From assembly GCF_017104565.1 (NCBI RefSeq), contig NZ_JAAGPD010000020.1, forward strand, positions 1-64,000: a stretch of DNA of 64,000 nt. Direction: 5' to 3'. This document shows positions 16,583 through 25,561 of the stretch, piece after piece (within the stretch, counting starts at the first letter, position 1; each line of letters begins with the position of its first letter). A program made the position numbers and the translations under genes. The notes under the pieces were generated by a model. That model was not told the DNA's origin, did not search any database, and saw only the letters and a program-made list of their open reading frames with translations. Source of the DNA: Paraburkholderia sp. Tr-20389 (GTDB lineage: Bacteria; Pseudomonadota; Gammaproteobacteria; Burkholderiales; Burkholderiaceae).

Positions 16583-17376
16583 GCCTGCTGCGCGTATCGA
16601 ATCTGTCGATGTCGTTCGGCGGCGTCAAAGCCGTCGACGACGTGTCGTTCGACGTGAACCCCGGCGAACTCCTCGCGCTGATCGGCCCGAACGGCGCCGG
16701 CAAATCGACGTGCTTCAACATCGTCAACGGACAACTGCGTCCCACGCGCGGCTCCGTGATGCTCGACGGACACGAACTCGTCGGCATGCGTCCGCGCGAT
16801 ATCTGGCGGCGCGGCGTCGGCCGCACGTTTCAGGTCGCGGCGACTTTCAACTCGATGACCGTGCTGGAGAACGTGCAGATGGCGCTCGTCTCGCGCGAAA
16901 AGCGGCTGTACGGTTTGTGGAAACGTGCCGCATCGCACTTCGAGGATGAAGCGTTCGCGCTGCTCGATCAGGTCGGCATGGCGACGCACGCGCAGCGCGC
17001 TTGCAGTGTGCTCGCGTATGGCGATGTGAAGCGGGTCGAAATGGCCGTCGCGCTCGCGAACCGTCCGAAGCTGCTGTTGATGGACGAGCCGACGGCGGGT
17101 ATGGCGCCGCAGGAGCGCAGCAACCTGATGGCGCTGACGAAGCGCCTTGCCGTCGAACGCCACATCGGCGTGTTGTTCACCGAGCACAGCATGGACGTCG
17201 TGTTCGCGAGTGCGGACCGGATGATCGTGCTCGCGCGCGGCAAGCTGATCGCGCAAGGCGACGCGGACACGATACGCAACGATGCGAACGTGCAAGCCGT
17301 CTACTTCGGCACGGGCAAGACATTCCAGCCGCACGCGACGTTATCGCGTGAAAGCCGCGCGGGGTCACTCGAATGA
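16579..17376 (+). CDS. livG: branched-chain-type ABC transporter ATPase LivG
   Basis: The first of the two nucleotide-binding subunits that power the fused permease. Walker A is GPNGAGKST (36-44) and Walker B is LLLMDEPTAGM. The ABC signature is degenerate (LAYGDVKRVEMA), as is common in LivG. The 265 residues are a normal length. It overlaps the permease stop and the livF start by four bases on each side, so the block is tightly co-translated. Confidence 0.95.
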   Translation: MSLLRVSNLSMSFGGVKAVDDVSFDVNPGELLALIGPNGAGKSTCFNIVNGQLRPTRGSVMLDGHELVGMRPRDIWRRGVGRTFQVAATFNSMTVLENVQMALVSREKRLYGLWKRAASHFEDEAFALLDQVGMATHAQRACSVLAYGDVKRVEMAVALANRPKLLLMDEPTAGMAPQERSNLMALTKRLAVERHIGVLFTEHSMDVVFASADRMIVLARGKLIAQGDADTIRNDANVQAVYFGTGKTFQPHATLSRESRAGSLE

Positions 17377-18086
17377 ACGCACCGATGCTGCAACTCGAAC
17401 GCCTGAACGCGTACTACGGGCGCGCCCACATCCTCTTCGACGTGAGTCTCGAAGTAAGGCGCGGCGAAGTGGTCGCGCTGATGGGCCGCAATGGCGCGGG
17501 CAAATCGACGACGATGAAGTCGATCATGGGCCTTATGCCGCGCCGCGAAGGCGCGATCCATTTCAATGGCGCGGACATCTCCATGCTGCCGCCGCATCGC
17601 ATCGCGCGCATGGGTTTGGGCTACGTGCCCGAAGACCGCCGCGTGTTTGCGGGACTCACGGTGATGGAAAATCTCCACACCGGCCGCCAGCCGCCGCGTG
17701 CAGGCGCGCCGTCGTGGACGCCGGAGAAACTCTTCAAACTGTTCCCGAATCTCGGCGAAATGCCGAAGCGTCCCGGCGGCCAGATGAGCGGCGGCGAGCA
17801 GCAGATGCTCACCGTGTCGCGCACGCTGATGGGCAATCCATATCTGGTGCTGCTCGACGAGCCGTCCGAAGGCGTCGCGCCCGTGATCGTCGAACAGATG
17901 GCGAACATGATTCTCGAACTGAAGCGCGAGGGTCTGTCCATTCTGCTGTCCGAGCAGAACCTGCATTTCGCCGAACTGGTCAGTGACCGCGCGTACGTGC
18001 TCGAAAAAGGCCAGATCCGTTTCAGCGGCACGATGCGCGAACTCGCGCAAGACGATGTCGTCCGGCGCGCGCACCTGGGCGTTTAA
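17373..18086 (+). CDS. livF: branched-chain-type ABC transporter ATPase LivF
   Basis: The second ATPase subunit. Walker A is GRNGAGKST, the signature MSGGEQQML and Walker B LVLLDEPSEGV; the length is 237 residues. A gap of 124 bases separates it from the binding-protein gene, which has its own GGAG site, so the binding protein may be made at a different level. Confidence 0.95.
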   Translation: MNAPMLQLERLNAYYGRAHILFDVSLEVRRGEVVALMGRNGAGKSTTMKSIMGLMPRREGAIHFNGADISMLPPHRIARMGLGYVPEDRRVFAGLTVMENLHTGRQPPRAGAPSWTPEKLFKLFPNLGEMPKRPGGQMSGGEQQMLTVSRTLMGNPYLVLLDEPSEGVAPVIVEQMANMILELKREGLSILLSEQNLHFAELVSDRAYVLEKGQIRFSGTMRELAQDDVVRRAHLGV

Positions 18087-18210
18087 TGGTCTGCGGCAGC
18101 ACGAGCGCATGCCACGCTTCCAGGTGCACGCGCAAAACTCCGGTACGATGCAGCACCGTCCGGCGGCCCGCGCCGCTGCACCAATCAACCGACAATAAAC
18201 GGAGTGACGC

Positions 18211-19431
18211 ATGACCTCGCGCGCAGCATGGACTTCCCGCATCGCCGCTACGCTGGCGGTTTCCCTCGGTGTGTCGCTCGCGGCGCCCGGCGCATCCGCG
18301 CAGCAGACCATCAAGATCGGCGAAATCAACAGCTACAAGGCACAGCCCGCTTTTCTCGTGCCTTACAAGAACGGCTGGAATCTCGCGCTCGATCAGGTGA
18401 ACGGGGCGGGCGGCGTGCTCGGCAAGAAGCTCGAAGTGGTGTCGCGCGACGATAACGCGAACCCCGGCGACACGATCCGCGTCGCGCAGGAGCTGATCGC
18501 GCGTGAGCAGGTGCAGTTGCTGTTCGGTGGCTATCTGTCGAATACGGGACTCGCGCTGACGGACTTCGCGAAGCAGAAGCGCATGTTCTTCCTCGCCGCG
18601 GAGCCGCTTACCGACAAGATCGTCTGGGCCGACGGCAACAAGTACACGTACCGTTTGCGTCCTTCCACCTACATGCAGGTGGCGATGCTCGTGCCCGAAG
18701 CGGCGAAGCTGAAGAAGAAGCGCTGGGCGCTCGTGTATCCGAACTATGAATACGGCCAGTCGGCGGTTGCGACGTTCAAGAGACTGCTGAAGGCTGCGCA
18801 GCCCGACGTCGAGTTCGTTACCGAACAGGCGACGCCGCTCGGCAACCTCGACGCGGGCGCGACCGTGCAGGCGCTCGCCGACGCGAAGCCCGACGCGATC
18901 TTCAACGTGCTGTTCAGCGCGGACCTCGGCAAGTTCGTCCGCGAAGGGAATACGCGCGGCCTCTTCAAGGACCGCAGCGTGGTTTCGCTGCTCACGGGCG
19001 AGCCCGATTATCTCGACACGCTCGGCGCGGAAGCGCCCGTCGGCTGGATCGTGACGGGCTACCCGTGGTATTCCGTCGATACGCCCGCGAACAAGAAGTT
19101 CGTCGCGGACTATCAGGCGAAGTATCACGACTATCCGCGTCTCGGATCGGTGGTCGGCTATTCGGCGCTGATGTCGATTGCGAACGGCATCAAGAAGGCC
19201 GGTTCGACCGATCCCGACAAGCTGGCGGCCGCGTTCAAGGGCCTGAATGTCGATACGCCGTTCGGGCCGATCACCTATCGCCCGCAGGACAACCAGTCGA
19301 CGATGGGTGCATTCGTCGGCGTCACCGCGTTGAAAGACGGCAAGGGCGTGATGACGTCGTATCGCTATATCGACGGTGCAAGCGTGCAGCCGTCCGACGC
19401 CGAAGTGAAGAAGCTGCGTCCCGCAGAGTAA
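18211..19431 (+). CDS. periplasmic substrate-binding protein of the Liv-type transporter
   Basis: Captures the transporter's substrate in the periplasm. Residues 1-30 form a Sec signal peptide ending ASA, with QQTIKIGEIN starting the mature chain. The rest is a type I periplasmic binding fold (Peripla_BP_6) with DQVNGAGGVLGKKLEVVSRDD near residues 60-80. The 406-residue length fits. This type binds branched-chain amino acids, amides or aromatic acids; the ligand is not readable. It is the last gene of the operon and is followed by a terminator. Confidence 0.93.
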   Translation: MTSRAAWTSRIAATLAVSLGVSLAAPGASAQQTIKIGEINSYKAQPAFLVPYKNGWNLALDQVNGAGGVLGKKLEVVSRDDNANPGDTIRVAQELIAREQVQLLFGGYLSNTGLALTDFAKQKRMFFLAAEPLTDKIVWADGNKYTYRLRPSTYMQVAMLVPEAAKLKKKRWALVYPNYEYGQSAVATFKRLLKAAQPDVEFVTEQATPLGNLDAGATVQALADAKPDAIFNVLFSADLGKFVREGNTRGLFKDRSVVSLLTGEPDYLDTLGAEAPVGWIVTGYPWYSVDTPANKKFVADYQAKYHDYPRLGSVVGYSALMSIANGIKKAGSTDPDKLAAAFKGLNVDTPFGPITYRPQDNQSTMGAFVGVTALKDGKGVMTSYRYIDGASVQPSDAEVKKLRPAE

Positions 19432-19454
19432 GCGGCGCGCGCCGCAGTCGAACG

Positions 19455-19485
19455 AAAGGCCAGCCAGCGCGGCTGGCCTTTTTTC
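19455..19485 (+). terminator. intrinsic terminator of the liv operon
   Basis: AAGGCCAGCC and GGCTGGCCTT form a stem (19456-19480) followed by a run of six T on the plus strand, 25 bases after the binding-protein stop. Confidence 0.85.
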
Positions 19486-19500
19486 ATCGCGTGTGCCGCG

Positions 19501-19752
19501 TCATTCCTCGGCGTCGTGTTCGGCCACGAAGTGCCGCAGATAGGCGAGCACGGCTGCCTCCGCTGCGCGATGGTCGGCGCAGCTTTTCGAGCCGGCGTTT
19601 TCTTCGTCGCCGAAGAGCGTCGATGGCGCGTCATGCACGTCCACTTCCTGACCTTCGCGGAAGATGCGGATCTCGTGTATCGCTTCCGCGTACTCCGCGA
19701 CCCAGTGTATGCCTTCGATATGCGCGCCTGCCCTGACTGTCGGTGTGTTCAT
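19501..19752 (-). CDS. hypothetical protein, 83 aa
   Basis: Not recognised. The small acidic protein has a beta-rich first half (AGAHIEGIHWVAEYAEAIHEIRIF is split over residues 6-29) and a helix with RAAEAAVLAYLRHFVAEH at the C-terminus. The start at 19752 is supported by AGGGAGA seven bases upstream; an extension of the frame to 19908 is unsupported. It has no partner gene on its strand. Confidence 0.65.
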   Translation of the reverse strand: MNTPTVRAGAHIEGIHWVAEYAEAIHEIRIFREGQEVDVHDAPSTLFGDEENAGSKSCADHRAAEAAVLAYLRHFVAEHDAEE

Positions 19753-19922
19753 GAAGCGTCTCCCTTTCCATGCAAGGTCGCTGGATGGTGGCCTGATCGC
19801 TCGCCCTTCCCGTAAACCATAGACGCTATGCGCGCATCGCGCAGCCTCTGTTGCGTCAGGCGCGGGACGCGGCACGGCCGTTGCTGCGCTACGGAGGCCA
19901 ACAGTCATACGGGAGCACTGTC

Positions 19923-20504
19923 ATGCCGGATAAAGCAACGATGAAGCGTGCCGCCGCCGATAAGCGTGCCGGCAAGTCGCCGGGCACCCAGGCCGGCGAG
20001 TTCGTGAAGGAAGAGATCGATCACGTGCGCGAAGGCAAGCACGGCGTCAGATCCGCGAAGCAGGCGATTGCGATCGGTCTGTCGAAGGCGCGCCGTGCGG
20101 GGGTCGCGTTGAAGCAGCCGAAGGCAGGGACGACGAGCGCCGGCACGCGCAAGAAGGCCGCTGCCGATTCGGCTGCGGGCCAGCATAAGTCGCCTGCCGC
20201 GAAGCGCACGGCGGCGAAGAAGGCTGTCGCGAAGACGACGGGCAAGAAGACAGCGGCGCGCAAGCCGAGCAGCGAAACGACGGCGAAGCGCTCGCGTGTT
20301 TCCGAGGCCGTGCTGAAACGCGAAAGCGGACGCGGCGCATCGAAGGAAGCGCTGTCGAAGCAGACGAAGACGGCCGCCGCGAAGCGTCCGGCTGCAAGCC
20401 GCTCGGCGGCAGCGAAAAAGGCGGCTGCGACGAAGGGCGCGGCGGCCCGCTCGACTGCTGCGAAGAAGGCTGCGCATACGCGGGCTGCGCGCACGCATCA
20501 CTAG
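19923..20504 (+). CDS. Lys/Ala-rich histone-like protein with a DUF6496-type N-terminus
   Basis: Probably a DNA- or RNA-binding architectural protein. Residues 1-60 are an ordered segment (KRAGKSPGTQAGEFVKEEI, then GKHGVRSAKQAIAIGLSKA) seen in DUF6496 proteins. Residues 65-193 are a low-complexity tail of repeated AAKK/AAK units resembling AlgP or the tail of histone H1. The net charge is strongly positive and there is no signal peptide. The ATG at 19923 starts the conserved segment. Expression may respond to growth phase, as for AlgP, but no sequence evidence is visible. Confidence 0.8.
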   Translation: MPDKATMKRAAADKRAGKSPGTQAGEFVKEEIDHVREGKHGVRSAKQAIAIGLSKARRAGVALKQPKAGTTSAGTRKKAAADSAAGQHKSPAAKRTAAKKAVAKTTGKKTAARKPSSETTAKRSRVSEAVLKRESGRGASKEALSKQTKTAAAKRPAASRSAAAKKAAATKGAAARSTAAKKAAHTRAARTHH

Positions 20505-20536
20505 CCATCAGCAGGAACAGGCGGAAACGAGCAGGC

Positions 20537-20576
20537 AAAAAAACGCCGCTGCGCACGGTATCGCGCGCAGCGGCGT
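20537..20576 (-). terminator. intrinsic terminator of the aminotransferase gene
   Basis: CGCCGCTGCGC (20544-20554) pairs with GCGCAGCGGCG (20565-20575). On the minus strand a run of seven T follows (A-run at 20537-20543). It lies 16 bases after the aminotransferase stop. Confidence 0.8.
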
Positions 20577-20591
20577 GTGATGCGAACTGCT

Positions 20592-21920
20592 TTACTGAAT
20601 CGAAGCCAGCGCGTTGCGCACCGTCTGGAAGACGTGTTCGATCTGCGCTTCGTCGATGATCAGCGGCGGCGAGAACGCCAGGATGTCGCCCGTGAAGCGG
20701 ATCAGCACGCCTGCCTCGAAGCACTTGACGAACGCCTCGTACGCGCGTGCGCCGGGCGCGCCGTCACGCGGCTCCAGTTCGACGCCCGCGACCATGCCGA
20801 GATTGCGGACGTCCTTCACGTGCTTCGCATCGCGCAGCGCGTGAGCGGCGGCCTCGAACTTCGGCGCGAGTTGTGCCGCGCGTTCGAACAGACCTTCGCT
20901 GCGATACAGGTCGAGCGTCGCGACGCACGCGGCAGCCGCGAGCGGGTGTGCCGAGTATGTGTAGCCGTGGAACAGCTCGATCGCGCCCTGTGCGCCCGCG
21001 TTGACGATCGTGTCGTGCACCGTGCGGCTCGCGGCGACAGCGCCCATCGGCACAGCGGCGTTGTTGATCGCCTTCGCCATCGTCAGCAGATCGGGCTTCA
21101 CGCCGAAGTATTCGCTGGCCGTGGCTGCGCCGAGTCGGCCGAAACCCGTGATCACTTCGTCGAAAATCAGCAGGATGCCGTGCTTCGTGCAGATGTCACG
21201 CAGCTTCTGCAGGTAGCCTTGCGGCGGAATCAGCACGCCCGTCGAGCCTGCGACGGGTTCGACGATCACGGCCGCGATCGTCGATGCGTCGTGCAGCGTG
21301 ACGATGCGCTCGAGTTCGTCGGCGAGATGCGCGCCCCAGGCCGGTTGGCCCTTCGAGAACGCGTTCTGTTCGAGATTGTGCGTGTGCGGCAGATGATCGA
21401 CGGCGGGCAGCAGGCCGCCCGAGAACGTCTTGCGGTTCGGCGCGATGCCGCCGACCGAAATGCCGCCGAAGCCGACGCCGTGATAGCCGCGCTCGCGGCC
21501 GATCAGACGCGTGCGTTGACCTTCGCCGCGCGCACGGTGATAGGCGAGCGCGATCTTCAGCGCGGTGTCGACCGATTCCGAACCCGAATTGGTGAAGAAC
21601 ACTCGGTCGAGCCCTTCAGGCATCAACTCCGCGACCTTCGCCGCCGCTTCGAACGCGAGCGGGTGGCCCATCTGGAACGTCGGCGCGAAGTCGAGCGTCG
21701 CGGCCTGCTTCTGGATCGCGGCGACGATCTCGTCGCGGCCGTGGCCCGCGTTCACGCACCACAGGCCCGCACACGCGTCGAGCACGTCGCGCCCGTCGGT
21801 CGAGCGGTAGTACATGCCTTTCGCCGATTCCAGCAGGCGCGGTGCGGCCTTGAACTGACGGTTGGCGGTGAACGGCATCCAGAAGTTCGACAGATCGTCG
21901 ATCACGGGGCGCGAAGTCAT
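20592..21920 (-). CDS. class III omega-amino acid:pyruvate aminotransferase
   Basis: A PLP enzyme that moves the terminal amino group of an omega-amino acid such as beta-alanine, or of a diamine, to a keto acid, usually pyruvate. Family marks are LFDE-type Asp254 (IFDEVITGFGRLGA), the PLP lysine at about residue 283 (TMAKAINN) and SGSESVDTALK near 112-122. The length of 442 is normal. It is divergent from a MocR regulator with a shared 155-base control region, an arrangement typical of a MocR and its target. The exact amine substrate is not readable. Confidence 0.92.
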   Translation of the reverse strand: MTSRPVIDDLSNFWMPFTANRQFKAAPRLLESAKGMYYRSTDGRDVLDACAGLWCVNAGHGRDEIVAAIQKQAATLDFAPTFQMGHPLAFEAAAKVAELMPEGLDRVFFTNSGSESVDTALKIALAYHRARGEGQRTRLIGRERGYHGVGFGGISVGGIAPNRKTFSGGLLPAVDHLPHTHNLEQNAFSKGQPAWGAHLADELERIVTLHDASTIAAVIVEPVAGSTGVLIPPQGYLQKLRDICTKHGILLIFDEVITGFGRLGAATASEYFGVKPDLLTMAKAINNAAVPMGAVAASRTVHDTIVNAGAQGAIELFHGYTYSAHPLAAAACVATLDLYRSEGLFERAAQLAPKFEAAAHALRDAKHVKDVRNLGMVAGVELEPRDGAPGARAYEAFVKCFEAGVLIRFTGDILAFSPPLIIDEAQIEHVFQTVRNALASIQ

Positions 21921-21979
21921 GGGTTTCTCCTCGATTGGGTAGCGAAACTGTAGCGTCCGAGGTTAAATGACGGACATAA

Positions 21980-22035
21980 ACAGTTGCGTCACTGCGCTGC
22001 TAACTGTGCTGGTCGAATTGCATCAACTGTGCTGG
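21980..22035. promoter_or_regulatory. direct repeats in the aminotransferase/MocR control region
   Basis: AACTGTGCTGG occurs at 22002-22012 and again at 22025-22035, 23 bases apart (about two helical turns). An inverted half, ACAGTT, lies at 21980-21985. Paired direct repeats plus an inverted half-site fit the dimeric binding mode of MocR/GabR regulators. Confidence 0.6.
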
Positions 22036-22075
22036 CATTGGCCGGGCATCGCCAGCTTCCTCCGGATGAACCCGC

Positions 22076-23485
22076 ATGATCGAACTCGAACTGGACCGTG
22101 ACCGCCGTGCCGCACCGACGCTCGTCGAGCAGGTCGTGCAAGGCTTCGCGCATGCAATCGACCGCCAGACGCTGCGCGCCGGCGCATTGTTGCCGTCCGT
22201 CCGGCAGCTGGCGCAGTCGCACTCGCTGAGCACGTTCACTGTGACGGAGGCGTACAGCCGGCTTGTATCGATGGGACTCGTGACCGCGCGGCGCGGTTCC
22301 GGCTATCGCGTTGCGCCGCGTGCGCGGACCTCGAATGCGAGCATCGTTGACTGGCAACCGCCCAGTCTCACCGCGACGTGGCTGCTGTCCGACGTGTTCG
22401 CCGACCACTCCGTGCCGATCAAGGCGGGCGGCGGCTGGCTGCCGAGCGAGTGGATCAACGAAACGGGCATGCAGCACGCGTTTCGCGCGATGAGCCGGGT
22501 GCCAGCCGTGCGTCTCGGCGACTATGGACATCCGTATGGCTTCGCGCCGCTGCGCGCGAAGATCGCCGAGCAGATGGACGGGCGCGGTTTGCCCGTCGAT
22601 GTGTCGAACGTGCTGTTGACGCAGGGCGCGACTCAGGCGCTCGACCTGATCGTGCGCACGCTGCTGCGCGCGGGCGATACGGTAGTCGTCGAAGATCCGG
22701 GCTACTGCAATCTGCTGCAGATCCTCAAGCTCGCGGGCCTGACCGTGATCGGCGTGCCGCGCACGCCGGCGGGCATGGATACCGACGTGCTCGAGAAAAT
22801 CGTCGATGAGCATCGGCCCAAGGCCATTTTCGTCAACACGACGTTGCAGAACCCGACGGGCGCGACCTACGCGATGGCGTCGGCGTTCCGGCTGCTGCAG
22901 ATTGCCGAGCGCAACCGCATGTGGGTGATCGAGGACGACGTGAGCCGCGAACTCGCGTTGCCCGGCGCGCCGATGTTCGCGGCGATGGAGGGCTTGCGGC
23001 GCGTGCTGTACATCAGCGGTTTCTCGAAAACGGTGACGCCCGCGTTGCGCTGCGGCTATGTGGTCGCTGAACGTGACGTGTTGCGCGAACTGGCGCGTAC
23101 GAAGATGGCGGTGGGGCTGACTTCGTCGGAGGCGATCGAGCGGATCGTCGACAAGGTGCTGCACGAAGGGCGCTATGCGCGGCACGTCGAGCAGGTCAAC
23201 GACTGGCTGCGCGCCGCGCATGCCGTCGTCGAGGAGCGGCTGGATGCGCTCGGGCTCGAAGCGTTTCACCGGCCGCGCGCCGGCTTGTTCCTGCTTGCAC
23301 GTTTGCCCATTGCGCCCGAGCGCGCGGGCGAGATCGCGACGGCGGCGCTGGCGGACGGCATCTGGCTCGCGCCGGGCTCCTATTTCCGTCCCGACGATGC
23401 GCCGAGCGCATGGTTCCGCTTCAATGTCCCGCATTCGACGGACGATGCGCTGTGGCGCTTCATCGAACGGGTGGGACGCGGCTGA
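22076..23485 (+). CDS. MocR/PdxR family regulator (GntR HTH fused to an aminotransferase fold)
   Basis: A PLP-dependent transcription factor. Residues 1-75 are a GntR winged helix (LPSVRQLAQSHSLSTFTVTEA, RRGSGYRV). Residues 100-469 are a fold-type I aminotransferase domain with the PLP lysine at about residue 318 (SGFSKTVTPALR) and the conserved NPTGATYA segment. Such proteins usually sense PLP and an amino compound and control a divergent aminotransferase, exactly the arrangement here. It is 469 residues long. Confidence 0.93.
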   Translation: MIELELDRDRRAAPTLVEQVVQGFAHAIDRQTLRAGALLPSVRQLAQSHSLSTFTVTEAYSRLVSMGLVTARRGSGYRVAPRARTSNASIVDWQPPSLTATWLLSDVFADHSVPIKAGGGWLPSEWINETGMQHAFRAMSRVPAVRLGDYGHPYGFAPLRAKIAEQMDGRGLPVDVSNVLLTQGATQALDLIVRTLLRAGDTVVVEDPGYCNLLQILKLAGLTVIGVPRTPAGMDTDVLEKIVDEHRPKAIFVNTTLQNPTGATYAMASAFRLLQIAERNRMWVIEDDVSRELALPGAPMFAAMEGLRRVLYISGFSKTVTPALRCGYVVAERDVLRELARTKMAVGLTSSEAIERIVDKVLHEGRYARHVEQVNDWLRAAHAVVEERLDALGLEAFHRPRAGLFLLARLPIAPERAGEIATAALADGIWLAPGSYFRPDDAPSAWFRFNVPHSTDDALWRFIERVGRG

Positions 23486-23506
23486 GCGTGTGCGATGCCG
23501 CGGGTC

Positions 23507-23698
23507 TCACGGCCTCGCGAGCGCGTCGATCAGTTCGGAGATGTTTTCCGCACCGACGTTGTCCTCCAGCAGCCCGATGAAGACGCGGCTGTACAGCTGA
23601 TCCCGCTGGAGTTCGGGAAGGTCGGTGCGGGCGTTGGCAATCGCTTCCGCCGCGCGATGCGCGGAGCTGACGATGCGTTGTGCAAGTTTCTTTTCCAT
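23507..23698 (-). CDS. small hypothetical protein, 63 aa
   Basis: Not recognised. The short, mostly helical protein has a basic start (MEKKLAQRIV) and an acidic C-terminal half. There is no signal peptide or membrane segment. The ATG at 23698 is preferred, although no clear ribosome-binding site precedes it; a TTG at 23719 is the only upstream alternative. Codon use is like that of real genes nearby, but its short length leaves doubt. Confidence 0.5.
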   Translation of the reverse strand: MEKKLAQRIVSSAHRAAEAIANARTDLPELQRDQLYSRVFIGLLEDNVGAENISELIDALARP

Positions 23699-23825
23699 AC
23701 GATTCGCTAACGACCGCAAGCCGAAAAGCTTGAGCCGTTCTCCCTGAATTCGAGCATTCGTTCGTTCCGCTTCGGATTTCGATCGAAGCGGGGCGCCGAA
23801 TGCCTTTTGTCGTGTTATGTCCGCA

Positions 23826-25346
23826 TCACGCGACCAGCGCCTTCGTTACCGACGGCGCACGGCTCGCGCGGCTGCGTTCTTTCGCGTCGTACATCACGCG
23901 ATCGGCGGCTTTCACCAGATCGGCCGCGCGCTCGCCCGGTTGCAGCACCGCAATGCCGAGACTCGCGCAGACGCGGTACGCATGGCCGTGCACGGTGACG
24001 GGCGATTCGAGCGCCGCCGTGATCGCTTCTGCGATGATCCGCGCCGACGCCTCGCCATCCGCGCTGACGACCAGAAACTCGTCGCCGCCCAGCCGTCCCG
24101 TCTGCGCGCGCCCCTGCGCGACATCCCTCAGGCGCCGGGCGATCTCGGCAAGAATCGTGTCGCCGAGGTGGTGGCCGAACGTATCGTTGAGTTCCTTGAA
24201 GCGGTCGAGGTCGACGAAGATCGCCGCGACTCGGCCGACGGCATCCGGCGCGGCGACGGCTTCGTCGAGCAGATCCATGATGCAGCCGCGATTCGACAGG
24301 CCCGTGAGCCGGTCCGTATGCGCGAGCCGATGCAACTGTTCCCTGCCTTTGAGCAGCTTCAGGATCAGCGCGGCGATCCACGTCGACAGCCCGACGAGAA
24401 TCAGCGAAATCACGCTCGCCATCGTCACGTAGACGCGGCGCATCTTGTAGTAATCGTCCAGCGCTTCGGCGAGCGACAGGCCGGCCATCACCGTGAGCCC
24501 GTAGCGCTTGACCTCGCGGGTCGCGACGATGCGCTCCACATGATCGATCGGATCGACGAACAGTTCGTCGTTCATGTGCGGATCGATGTAGCGCGTGGGC
24601 AAGGTGTCGCCCGTGCGGCTCGGCGCATCGCCCGCGCGGCGCGACAGCATCGAGCCGCGGCCCGACAGCACCGCAATCATCCCGTGATCGCCGAGCGCGG
24701 CGCTCGTGTAGAAGCCATCCGTGAGCCACGCGGGATTCTCCGACACGATTACGACGCCGCCGAAGCTGCCGTCCGGGCGGTTGATGCGCCGTGTCACCTG
24801 GATCGACCACTGCCGCGAAATCCGCCCGACCAGCGGGTCGCTGACGAAGAGACCCACGTCGGCGCGCTCGCGATGCACGCGGAAGTGCTTGCGGTCGCTG
24901 AGATCGATCGAGCCGGTAAACGGAATCGTCGACGCGATCACGTGACCGTCCGCGCCCGCGAGCGTCACTTGCAGCGCTGTGTCCGCCGTAATGAGGCCGT
25001 ATGCCTGGTATTTCTTGAGATCGAACGTATCGGGCGAAGTCTCGTAGCCGTATTTGACGAGCAGCGCGATCGCGTCGACGTCGTGAATCGTTTTCAGCGT
25101 GTGGGTGTCGAGTGCGCTCGCCACCGTGCGGGCCGCGACGTGCGCGTCGTGCAGGACGGATGCTTTCTCGATGCGCAGACGCATCAGGATCGTGACCCAC
25201 AGCACGGCGAGAATCAGCACCGTCAGCGCCGGCAGCAGAATGAATGCGCGGTGCGGCGCATTGCCGGGGCCGCGCGGCTGCAAGCGCTTGAGAAATGCGC
25301 GAAGTCTGCCTGTTTGCGATCTTGCTGCGGGCGCGGTGTTCATCAC
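23826..25346 (-). CDS. membrane diguanylate cyclase with a periplasmic Cache-type sensor
   Basis: Makes cyclic di-GMP from two GTP. A first membrane helix (about 33-55) precedes a periplasmic Cache-like sensor region (60-290), then a second helix (305-325) and a GGDEF domain (345-500) with intact GGDEF preceded by AQTGRL. The allosteric inhibitory I-site RxxD expected nine to six residues before GG is absent (Q-G-R-A there), so product inhibition may be lost. A second diguanylate cyclase follows on the same strand after 215 bases. The signal sensed is unknown. Confidence 0.9.
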   Translation of the reverse strand: MMNTAPAARSQTGRLRAFLKRLQPRGPGNAPHRAFILLPALTVLILAVLWVTILMRLRIEKASVLHDAHVAARTVASALDTHTLKTIHDVDAIALLVKYGYETSPDTFDLKKYQAYGLITADTALQVTLAGADGHVIASTIPFTGSIDLSDRKHFRVHRERADVGLFVSDPLVGRISRQWSIQVTRRINRPDGSFGGVVIVSENPAWLTDGFYTSAALGDHGMIAVLSGRGSMLSRRAGDAPSRTGDTLPTRYIDPHMNDELFVDPIDHVERIVATREVKRYGLTVMAGLSLAEALDDYYKMRRVYVTMASVISLILVGLSTWIAALILKLLKGREQLHRLAHTDRLTGLSNRGCIMDLLDEAVAAPDAVGRVAAIFVDLDRFKELNDTFGHHLGDTILAEIARRLRDVAQGRAQTGRLGGDEFLVVSADGEASARIIAEAITAALESPVTVHGHAYRVCASLGIAVLQPGERAADLVKAADRVMYDAKERSRASRAPSVTKALVA

Positions 25347-25561
25347 TGGCTGTTGGCTGTCGCCTGATGCACTTCAACTCGACCGTTCATAAAAGACAGC
25401 GCGCATGCTGCCGCCGCCGTCACCTTGCTGCACCCTTATAACGGCAGCGCAGGCCGGAAGTTGATTGCCATTTTCAGTTTCAAACGAAAGAGCACAGACG
25501 TGCTGCTGCAGCGCGATTTAGCGCCTGAGTCGACCGGGTGGAAACGGTTTTTGCGTGCGAA

